Assembly (NCBI GenBank): GCA_031180725.1
Contig: JAPSLO010000008.1
Span: 253,471-317,470, forward strand
Length of the DNA stretch: 64,000 nucleotides
Direction of reading: 5' to 3'
From: Roseomonas sp.
GTDB taxonomy: Bacteria > Pseudomonadota > Alphaproteobacteria > Acetobacterales > Acetobacteraceae
The notes beneath the pieces were generated by a model, which did no database searches, was not told where the DNA came from, and saw only the letters and a program-made list of their open reading frames with translations. The position numbers and the translations under genes were made by a program. This document shows positions 16,518 through 26,782 of this stretch, one piece after another; position 1 is the stretch's first letter; each line of letters begins with the position of its first letter.

Positions 16518-17765
16518 ATGAACGACCGCATCTCGCTCCCCAAGGACCGCATCCGCATCCTGCTGCTGGAAGGCATCGCGGATTCCGCCGTGGAGCTGTT
16601 CGAGGCCGCCGACTACGCCACCATCCACCGCGAGAAGCGCGCCCTGGAAGGCAAGGCCCTGATCGAGGCGGTGAAGGGCGTGCACATCCTGGGCATCCGG
16701 TCCCGCACCGAAGTGACGGAGGAAGTGCTGGAAGCGGCGGACCGATTGATCGCCATCGGCTGCTTCTGCATCGGCACCAACCAGGTGGATTTGCGCGCCG
16801 CCGCCCGCCGGGGCGTGGCGGTGTTCAACGCACCCTTCTCCAACACCCGCAGCGTGGCGGAGCTGACGCTGGCCGAAGCAGTGATGTTGCTGCGCGGCAT
16901 CGCCGACAAGAGCCGCGCCGCCCACCAGGGTGGCTGGGACAAATCCGCCGCCAATTCCTGGGAGATGCGGGGCAAGACGCTTGGTATCATCGGCTACGGC
17001 AATATCGGCAGCCAGCTTTCCGTGCTGGCCGAGGCTTTCGGCATGCGCGTGATCTACTATGACCACACGCCGAAGCTGCCGCATGGCAACGCCCAGCCGG
17101 TGGCCACCCTGGACGACCTGCTGCGCCAGGCCGACATCGTCACCATTCATGTGCCCGAGACGCCCGCGACCATCGGCATGATCGGCGCCGCGGAGCTGGC
17201 ACTGATGAAGCCCACTGCCGTCTTCATCAACAATGCCCGCGGCACCGTGGTGGATGTGCCTGCCCTGGCCGCCGCCCTTCGGGAAAAACGCATCCTCGGC
17301 GCCGCCGTGGATGTCTTCCCCGAGGAGCCGAAGCGCAACGGCGACCCCTTCGTCAGCCCCCTGCAGGGCCTGTCCAACGTGATCCTGACCCCGCATATCG
17401 GCGGCAGCACCGCCGAGGCGCAGGACCGCATCGGCGCCGAGGTCGCGCGCAAGCTGGTGGACTACAGCGACACCGGCACCACCGTCGGCGCGGTGAACCT
17501 GCCGCAGGTGCAGCTTCCGGCCCGCCCCACCGGCGCACGCTGGACCCATCTGCACCGCGACGCGCCCGGCATCCTGACGCAGATCAACGCCAGCTTCGGC
17601 CGCCGCGGCCTGAACATTGCGGCCCAGTACTACCAGACCGATTCCGAACTCGGCTACGTCGTGGTCGAAAGCGTGGAAGCGCGCGCCGAAGCCGAAGCCA
17701 TCCTGGCGGAACTTCGCGCCCTGCCCGGCACCGTCCGTGCGCGCCTGATCTACGAACGAGGGTAG
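16518..17765 (+). CDS. serA: D-3-phosphoglycerate dehydrogenase
   Basis: A protein of 415 residues that oxidises 3-phosphoglycerate to 3-phosphohydroxypyruvate, the first step of serine synthesis. The 2-hydroxyacid dehydrogenase motifs are present: GIRSRTEV and GCFCIGTNQVDL in the substrate half, LGIIGYGNIGSQ for NAD, INNARGTVVD with the catalytic arginine, and the glutamate and histidine in FPEEP and LTPHIGGST. The C-terminal 80 residues form an ACT domain (HRDAPGILTQINASFGRRGL), expected to bind serine for feedback control. The start at 16518 was chosen for the N-terminus typical of the family (RIRILLLEGI). It is a single gene, convergent with a methyltransferase gene. Confidence 0.95.
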   Translation: MNDRISLPKDRIRILLLEGIADSAVELFEAADYATIHREKRALEGKALIEAVKGVHILGIRSRTEVTEEVLEAADRLIAIGCFCIGTNQVDLRAAARRGVAVFNAPFSNTRSVAELTLAEAVMLLRGIADKSRAAHQGGWDKSAANSWEMRGKTLGIIGYGNIGSQLSVLAEAFGMRVIYYDHTPKLPHGNAQPVATLDDLLRQADIVTIHVPETPATIGMIGAAELALMKPTAVFINNARGTVVDVPALAAALREKRILGAAVDVFPEEPKRNGDPFVSPLQGLSNVILTPHIGGSTAEAQDRIGAEVARKLVDYSDTGTTVGAVNLPQVQLPARPTGARWTHLHRDAPGILTQINASFGRRGLNIAAQYYQTDSELGYVVVESVEARAEAEAILAELRALPGTVRARLIYERG

Positions 17766-17880
17766 GACGGGTCTAGGGCCCTTCTGGCCCTTGGCAGGTG
17801 GGTCCCGGCAGGGCAGAGCCCTCCCCCTGGGCACCAAGCTGTCCTGCAGCAACGAATTCCGGCCGGCCCCCGCACCCAGC

Positions 17881-19071
17881 CTAGTCCCGTCGGAGCAGCA
17901 CGATGCGGTTCGTGTTGGTGCCGCGGCTGTTGTTGTTGATGCCCCAGACATGGGCGGTCTTGGTGAAGTCCTGCTGGTTCACCATCACGGCCAGACGCGT
18001 GAAGGGCAGGCCCTCCGCGGCGGACCAGACGGCGCGTTCCAGCAGCACGCGGCCGCCGCGCACCTCACCGACCTCGAACGCCGCATGGCCACCGGGACGC
18101 AGGACGCGGGCCAATTCCGCCAGCACGGCCCGCACCATCGCGGTCCAGGCGGCTTCCCCCCGGTGCTGGGCGATGGCGACGGAGCCCGGCGCGATTCCGG
18201 CGAACCAGCAGCGCAGCCAGTTGTCCTCGGCGTATTGCACCACATCCAGGAAGGGCGGTGAGGTGACGGCCAGCGCCACGGAGGCATCTGGCACCCCTCG
18301 CAGCGCCGCCGCATGGCCGATGGAGAGCAGCGCCGGGGGGTGTCGCGGCGGGCGGCCTTTTGCCAGCAGCTGCCGGGACTTGCGCAGGATCAGCGCGGCA
18401 ACGTCGCGGCGCGGCGGCACCTGGCCACGGCGTTCATTGATGCGCCGCTGCGATTCCACCGAGGCCGCCTGGTTCGGCGGCAGGGTATAGACCGAGAAGA
18501 AGCCTGGGCTGTGCCCGGTCAGCCGGTTCAGGGCCACCATGCGGATCCAGTCCAGCGCCGGATCCGGTGCGGGATCGGCCAGGGGGGCGCGTTCCAGCAG
18601 CCAGGCGCGCAGCGCAGCCAAGTGGCGGAGCGTCTCCGGGTGATAGAAGGCCAGCAGGTCGGCCGGCGCCTCGGCCGGCGCATCCCAGGGCACGGTGGCC
18701 AGCGCCGCTTCGATGTCCCGCAGCGGTGGCGGGGCGAGTCGCGGGCGGGTCAGCAGGACGGAGAGCGGGTTGATGTCGTTGCCGATGGGCTGCCGGCCCA
18801 TCAACGCGGCCTGCACCGGCGTGGTGCCGCGGCCCATGAAGGGGTCGAGCACCGCATCGCCCCGCGCCGTCAGGCGGCGGATGAAGAATTCCGGCAGTTG
18901 CGGCTTGAAGCAGGCGCGATAGCTGACCTCGTGGATCGGGTGCGCCAGGCGCTGGCCGGCAGTCCAGAACTCATTGATCAGATAGGGCAGGCCACCGACC
19001 GATTCCGTCCGCGTGCGCGTGCCGAAGGCGGCGAAGCGGCGTACGGATCGCAGGAAGCTTTGGCTATCCAT
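17881..19071 (-). CDS. Orphan site-specific DNA methyltransferase (TSPP-type)
   Basis: A protein of 396 residues. It has an AdoMet-binding motif VLDPFMGRGTT at 74-84 and a catalytic motif AVTSPPFLDVVQYAEDNW around 270-290. The order (motif I before IV) and the S-P-P-F tetrapeptide match amino-methyltransferases that make N4-methylcytosine or N6-methyladenine. No restriction endonuclease or specificity subunit flanks it, so it looks like an orphan or regulatory methyltransferase; methylation of another substrate cannot be excluded. The start at 19071 (MDSQSFL) is 17 bases after the 3' end of tRNA-Val on the same strand; an ATG at 19116 would lie inside the tRNA. Confidence 0.8.
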   Translation of the reverse strand: MDSQSFLRSVRRFAAFGTRTRTESVGGLPYLINEFWTAGQRLAHPIHEVSYRACFKPQLPEFFIRRLTARGDAVLDPFMGRGTTPVQAALMGRQPIGNDINPLSVLLTRPRLAPPPLRDIEAALATVPWDAPAEAPADLLAFYHPETLRHLAALRAWLLERAPLADPAPDPALDWIRMVALNRLTGHSPGFFSVYTLPPNQAASVESQRRINERRGQVPPRRDVAALILRKSRQLLAKGRPPRHPPALLSIGHAAALRGVPDASVALAVTSPPFLDVVQYAEDNWLRCWFAGIAPGSVAIAQHRGEAAWTAMVRAVLAELARVLRPGGHAAFEVGEVRGGRVLLERAVWSAAEGLPFTRLAVMVNQQDFTKTAHVWGINNNSRGTNTNRIVLLRRD

Positions 19072-19087
19072 GATTCCAGGCGTGAAT

Positions 19088-19158
19088 GGGCGCTGCAGGG
19101 ATCGAACCTGCGACATCCTGTGTGTAAGACAGGCGCTCTACCGCTGAGCTAAGCGCCC
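19088..19158 (-). tRNA. tRNA-Val (anticodon TAC)
   Basis: A 71-base cloverleaf on the complement. The acceptor arms GGGCGCT and AGCGCCC pair perfectly, the D arm is GCTC/GAGC, the anticodon stem CCTGT/ACAGG holds loop CTTACAC with anticodon TAC, and the T arm is GCAGG-TTCGATC-CCTGC. No CCA is encoded. It lies downstream of hup on the same strand, after the hup terminator. Confidence 0.97.
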
Positions 19159-19189
19159 CCGGAAGGCACGGCATAAGCCCAGCCGCGCG

Positions 19190-19223
19190 AAAGAAAAAGG
19201 GCCGGCCCCGAGGGGACCGGCCC
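19190..19223 (-). terminator. Rho-independent terminator of the HU gene
   Basis: On the complement, a GC-rich hairpin with arms at 19212-19223 and 19199-19209 (11 paired bases with one bulged base) is followed by TTTTTCTTT at 19198-19190. It lies 25 bases after the HU stop codon. Confidence 0.85.
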
Positions 19224-19248
19224 ATTTCTCTCCGCGGGGCGGAAAAGC

Positions 19249-19521
19249 TCAGTTCACCGCGTCCTTCAGGCCCTTGCCGGCCTTGAAGCGGACGGTGGTG
19301 GTGGCGGGGATCTTGATCTCCTCGCCGGTGCGCGGGTTGCGGCCCTTGCCAGCCTTCCGCTTGGACGTGGAGAAGGTACCGAAGCCCACCAGGCGAACTT
19401 CCTGCTTCTTCTTCAGTGCCTTGGTGATCGCCTCGAACACCGCATCCAGCACGTCGCCGGCACGGGCCTTCGGCAGCTCGCCCGCTTCGGCCACGATGGC
19501 AACCAGATCCTGCTTGTTCAT
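19249..19521 (-). CDS. hup: HU family DNA-binding protein
   Basis: A protein of 90 residues of the HU/IHF family. It begins MNKQDLVAIVAEAG, has the dimer core VRLVGFGTFS, and the DNA-contacting arm GRNPRTGEEIKIPATTTVRFKAGK, in which the RNP motif is followed by the intercalating proline region. HU binds DNA without strict sequence specificity and compacts the nucleoid. The start at 19521 is preceded by AGGGGGG. It follows lon on the same strand, as in many proteobacteria (lon-hupB), and is ended by a strong terminator. Confidence 0.97.
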   Translation of the reverse strand: MNKQDLVAIVAEAGELPKARAGDVLDAVFEAITKALKKKQEVRLVGFGTFSTSKRKAGKGRNPRTGEEIKIPATTTVRFKAGKGLKDAVN

Positions 19522-19737
19522 GTCGGACCCCCCTAGGTTTCCGTTCAAAGGTTGCTCCGGACGTCCCGACTCCGAGCCGCCCCTGAGCCGGACACTAGGC
19601 GTGCCGTTCCGGAGGCGTCAACGCCGCCACTCCCGATTCGCGGCGGAAAACCGCCATTTCCGGGCCTCTGCGGCGCGCAATCCACGGATCAGGCCGCGTT
19701 CCGAATCGGACTTGCGTAAACCTTTGGGAAATCCTTG

Positions 19738-19773
19738 CAAAAAAGAAGGACGCCTGCCCTGCGGCAGGCGTCC
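19738..19773 (-). terminator. Rho-independent terminator of lon
   Basis: On the complement, a perfect 11-base-pair stem (19763-19773 with 19748-19758, four-base loop) lies 25 bases after the lon stop and is followed by CTTC and then a run of T (the A run at 19738-19744 on the plus strand). It separates lon from hup. Confidence 0.88.
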
Positions 19774-19797
19774 CGGAAGATGAGATTTGCCTGGCCT

Positions 19798-22221
<2,424 letters not shown>

Positions 22222-22323
22222 GGGGACCTCGCTATGGACGATCGGCAGAGGGGCGCCCACGATCGGGCCGGTGATCGGCCCTTCGCTTTTCGGCACGCTC
22301 CACATGCCACGGGAGTGTCACTG

Positions 22324-22352
22324 AGATGGCCACCCGCCCCCCGTCCCGCAAG
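22324..22352 (-). promoter_or_regulatory. Sigma32 (RpoH)-like heat-shock promoter of lon
   Basis: Read on the complement, CTTGCGG (22352-22346) is followed after exactly 14 bases by GGCCATCT (22331-22324). This fits the heat-shock pattern CTTGAAA-N13-15-CCCCATNT, with the CTTG and CCAT cores intact. It lies about 100 bases before the lon start, and lon is a classic heat-shock gene. Confidence 0.5.
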
Positions 22353-22385
22353 CACCGGCTGACCGCAGGGCGGACCGGTGTTGCG
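22347..22385. other. Hairpin between clpX and lon
   Basis: Arms at 22347-22358 and 22375-22385 form 11 base pairs with one bulged G and a 16-base loop. It has no T run, so it is not a classical terminator for clpX. It overlaps the -35 part of the proposed lon heat-shock promoter. Confidence 0.35.
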
Positions 22386-22416
22386 AGCGGGGCTGGGTGG
22401 GGTTGCACGGCGCAGG

Positions 22417-23673
<1,257 letters not shown>

Positions 23674-23766
23674 GCGCGCTCCAGGAACCTTCCGGGACGG
23701 GCGCCCCGGTCGGAGTCAGCTCTTTCCCGCCTCCCGGCAGGGGGAGGGATCAAAGGAAAACATAGC

Positions 23767-23784
23767 CCCCGGTACCCGCCGGGG
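23767..23784 (-). terminator. Possible weak terminator between clpP and clpX
   Basis: On the complement, CCCCGG and CCGGGG form a six-base-pair stem with a six-base loop, followed within four bases by a T-rich stretch (TGTTTTCCTTT). The stem is short; it may only reduce read-through from clpP into clpX. Confidence 0.3.
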
Positions 23785-23875
23785 AAAGTCAAACCGTGCC
23801 TCACGGTCCCCGGCGTGCCGCGCCAGGGCGGGGATGGGGTGGCGGGGGACCAGCCCCCGCCCGGAATAATCCGGT

Positions 23876-24520
23876 TCAGCCCTTCACCGCCTCCGCGGGT
23901 GGCGTCGGGCGCTGCTCGACCACCTGATCTACCAGCCCGAAGTCGCGGGCTTCTTCGGCGGACATATAGGTGTCGCGCTCAAGTTTTTTCTCGATCTCTT
24001 CGATCGGCTGGCCTGTGTGGCGGACATAGATCTCGTTCAGGCGCTGGCGGGTCTTCAGAATCTCGCGCGCCTGGATTTCGATGTCCGTCGCCTGACCCTG
24101 GGCGCCGCCGGAGGGCTGGTGGACCATGATTCGGCTGTTCGGCAGGGCGAAGCGCTTGCCCTTCTCCCCCGCGGTCAGCAGCAGGCTGCCCATGGAGGCC
24201 GCCATCCCCATGCAGACCGTGCTGACGGGCGAACGGATGTACTGCATGGTGTCGTAGATCGCGAGGCCGGCCGTCACCACGCCGCCCGGGCTGTTGACGT
24301 AGAAGGCGATGTCCTTGTTGGGGTTCTCGCTTTCCAGGAACAACAACTGGGCACAAAGCAGGCTGGCAACCTGGTCGTAAACCGGGCCAGTCAGGAAAAT
24401 AATCCGCTCCTTCAGAAGGCGCGAATAGATGTCGAAGGCCCGCTCGCCGCGCGCGGTCTGTTCGATGACCATAGGGACGAGAGTGTTGTTGTAGACCTCG
24501 ACTGGGTCGCGCTCACGCAT
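23876..24520 (-). CDS. clpP: ATP-dependent Clp protease proteolytic subunit ClpP
   Basis: A protein of 214 residues with the serine-protease triad Ser109 (in GMAASMGS), His134 (in MVHQPSGG) and Asp183 (in [12 protein letters not shown]). The N-terminus [20 protein letters not shown] is close to typical proteobacterial ClpP. It forms the two-ring degradation chamber used by ClpX. The start at 24520 has AAAGGAA five bases upstream; an ATG at 24535 would add five residues. It sits between tig and clpX in the conserved order. Confidence 0.97.
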   Translation of the reverse strand: MRERDPVEVYNNTLVPMVIEQTARGERAFDIYSRLLKERIIFLTGPVYDQVASLLCAQLLFLESENPNKDIAFYVNSPGGVVTAGLAIYDTMQYIRSPVSTVCMGMAASMGSLLLTAGEKGKRFALPNSRIMVHQPSGGAQGQATDIEIQAREILKTRQRLNEIYVRHTGQPIEEIEKKLERDTYMSAEEARDFGLVDQVVEQRPTPPAEAVKG

Positions 24521-24759
24521 GGAAATTCCTTTCACGCCCGGTCACCCGGAGGCCAGCTTCTGCTGGGCGGTTCGGGGCAGTGTCACGCATGAGGCTGAAT
24601 GTGGGATAACCGGAGCGCCCCGGAAAGCCCCCCTCGGCACGCGCAATGTCTGCTGGGCGGGCGGGCGGAGGCGCGGCCCCGCCCCCTCGGCCGCCGCGCC
24701 CTGCCGGGCCGGCGGCAGACCCCTCCGTCGCCGGGCCGGCGCCCGGGAGGAGGGAGTCG

Positions 24760-24779
24760 GGCGGGCTGGTCAGCCCGCC
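24760..24779. other. Hairpin overlapping the tig stop codon
   Basis: A perfect 8-base-pair inverted repeat (24760-24767 with 24772-24779, four-base loop) spans the tig stop codon at 24770-24772. There is no T run downstream. It may act as an attenuating or RNA-end-protecting structure between tig and clpP. Confidence 0.35.
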
Positions 24780-26107
24780 GAGGCGGTCAGCTCGGCGGGG
24801 GAGACCTGCTTCTCGGTCACCTTGGCCAGTTCCAGGACGAAGTCCACGACCTTTTCCTCGAAGATCGGGGCACGGAGCGTCTCGACGGCCTGCGGGTTGC
24901 TGCGGAAATACTCCAGGACCTGCTTCTCCTGGCCCGGGTAGCGGCCGGCCTCGGCGCGCATGGCACCGGCCAGTTCCTCGTTCGAAACCTGGATGTTGTT
25001 GGTGCGGCCGATCTCCGACAGCAGCAGGCCGAGGCGGATGCGCCGTTCGGCGATTCCGCGGTACTCGGCCTTCAGCGTCTCCTCGTCCTTGCCCTTGTCG
25101 TCCTCATCCAGGCGCCCGGCCTTCAGGTCGGCCTCCACGCGCTGCCAGATCTGGCCGAACTCGCCCTCCACCAGGCCTTCCGGCACGGTGAAGCTGACGC
25201 GCTCGGCCAGCGCATCCAGCAGGGCACGCTTCAGCTTCATGCGGGCCAGGCTGTCGTATTCGCGCTGCAGGTTCTCCGCCACGCGGCTGCGGACGGCTGC
25301 CATGTCCTCGGCGCCCAGGCGCTTGGCGAAGTCGTCGTTCAGCTCCGGCAGGACCTTCTTCTTCAGGCCCTTGGCCGTAATCGAGAAGACCGCCGGCTTG
25401 CCGGCCAACTCGGCCGCGCCGTATTCGGCGGGGAAGGACACTTCGATGTCCTTCTTCTCGCCGGGGGACATGCCCTCCAGCTGCTCGGTGAAGCCGGGGA
25501 TGAATCCGTTGCCGCCAACCTCAATCGGCATGTCGCTGGCGGTGCCGCCCGGGAAGGGCTCGGCCAGGCTACCATCCTCGTTTTTCAGCCGGCCCTCGAA
25601 GTCGCAGACCAGGATGTCGCCCTTGGCGGCGGGGCGCGATTCGGCCACGTCCTCGGTGCCGGCCAGGCGTTCCTGCATGGTCTTCAGGAACTCATCCACC
25701 TCGGCATCGCCGGGGGTGGCCTTCTCGCGCGTCAGCTCGATGCCGGCGAAGTCGGGCATCGGGATCTCCGGCAGCAGCTCCAGGTCGAGCTTGTATTCCA
25801 GGTCGGCGCCATCGGCGTAGTTCACCAGCTCGATCTTCGGCTGCATGGCGGGGCGCAGGCCGCGGTCGGTGATGACCTGGCGGGTTGCCTCGTTGACGCT
25901 TTCTTCCAGCACCTCTCCGGCCACTGCCTGGCCGTAGCGTGCCTTGACAATGGCAGGCGGGACCTTGCCCGGGCGGAAGCCAGGCAGGCGCAGCTCGGAG
26001 CCGAGCTGCTTCAGGCGGGCATCGCGGCGTTCCGCCAGGCTCGCGGCGGGGACGACGACCTGGAATGCCCTTTTCAGCCCCTCGGCCGGCAGCTCGGTGA
26101 CCTGCAT
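24770..26107 (-). CDS. tig: Trigger factor (ribosome-associated chaperone)
   Basis: A protein of 445 residues with the three trigger factor domains. The N-terminal ribosome-binding domain contains the signature LPGFRPGKVP (GFRxGxxP) at about 41-50, the middle FKBP-type peptidyl-prolyl isomerase domain runs from about 160 to 240 (GDILVCDFEG, FIPGFTEQLEGM), and the helical C-terminal chaperone domain fills the rest. It binds nascent chains at the ribosome exit. The gene heads the conserved tig-clpP-clpX-lon-hup series, all on the complement strand. Confidence 0.97.
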   Translation of the reverse strand: MQVTELPAEGLKRAFQVVVPAASLAERRDARLKQLGSELRLPGFRPGKVPPAIVKARYGQAVAGEVLEESVNEATRQVITDRGLRPAMQPKIELVNYADGADLEYKLDLELLPEIPMPDFAGIELTREKATPGDAEVDEFLKTMQERLAGTEDVAESRPAAKGDILVCDFEGRLKNEDGSLAEPFPGGTASDMPIEVGGNGFIPGFTEQLEGMSPGEKKDIEVSFPAEYGAAELAGKPAVFSITAKGLKKKVLPELNDDFAKRLGAEDMAAVRSRVAENLQREYDSLARMKLKRALLDALAERVSFTVPEGLVEGEFGQIWQRVEADLKAGRLDEDDKGKDEETLKAEYRGIAERRIRLGLLLSEIGRTNNIQVSNEELAGAMRAEAGRYPGQEKQVLEYFRSNPQAVETLRAPIFEEKVVDFVLELAKVTEKQVSPAELTASAG

Positions 26108-26384
26108 GGTGAACCTTCAATCCTTCTTGCGGCGCCCTGGCGGGGCCACCGTCGCAAACAAGCCCGCCCCGTTAGCGCCACGCGGCCCGGGCGGCAATGG
26201 GGAGGACAGGGGATGGCGCGGAATCGGCCGCCGCGCCGGCCCCCGCCGGAGGCGGCCCCTACTCCGCCCAGGCCCGGGCCGCGAAGGCCCCGCGTGCAGA
26301 CAGACCGTATGGCTCAGCGCACCAGGGCGTCGCGCGCAAGCCAAGCCGCCGGAGGCCGCACTGGCGCATGAGGCAAAATATTCT

Positions 26385-26464
26385 GCGGGCGGAGGGACTT
26401 GAACCCCCATGGCTTGCGCCACTGGAACCTAAATCCAGCGTGTCTACCGTTCCACCACGCCCGC
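26385..26464 (-). tRNA. tRNA-Leu (anticodon TAG)
   Basis: An 80-base class II tRNA on the complement. The acceptor arms GCGGGCG and CGCCCGC pair perfectly, the anticodon stem CTGGA/TCCAG holds loop TTTAGGT with anticodon TAG, the long variable arm TGGCGCAAGCCA forms its own stem, and the T loop is TTCAAGT. No CCA is encoded. It lies upstream of tig on the same strand. Confidence 0.97.
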
Positions 26465-26782
26465 GCAGCCGGCTGGCCGGACCCGTTCTCTACCCGGCAT
26501 GCCCCGTCAGGACCAGGGGTGAGATCCGCTTCAGCTCGGACGCAGGAGGAGAAAGGCGTGAACAAGTACTTGCCTGCCTGGTCCGGTCCTCGGATGGCTG
26601 TCGTCTCGCACCTCCAGCGCCGGTTCCATCACTCGGCGCCGTAGCTCCTGCCGCGTCGTCACCCCGGCGAGCCTTTCAGCCTGTTTGGCGTCACTGGCCG
26701 GCTCGCGGCCCAGCAGCGAAATGCAGCACCACATGCGGAACCTCTGCGCCGCGGGTCAGCCAGAGGCTCCTCGGAGGATCGC
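26465..26782. other. Intergenic region between the AceE-like gene and tRNA-Leu
   Basis: 318 bases without a recognisable conserved gene. The only notable item is the 28-codon reading frame at 26558-26644 on the plus strand, which has an unusually strong ribosome binding site. I could not identify a convincing promoter or terminator here. Confidence 0.5.
26558..26644 (+). CDS. Possible 28-residue small protein with a strong ribosome site
   Basis: A GTG-started frame of 28 codons ending in TAG. AGGAGGA (26544-26550) lies 7 bases before the GTG, better than most ribosome sites in this window. The predicted peptide is basic and His/Arg-rich toward its C-terminus (HLQRRFHHSAP), with no signal peptide. 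No gene follows on the same strand, so a leader-peptide role is unlikely. It matches no family that I know and may be chance or a gene remnant. Confidence 0.3.
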   Translation: MNKYLPAWSGPRMAVVSHLQRRFHHSAP

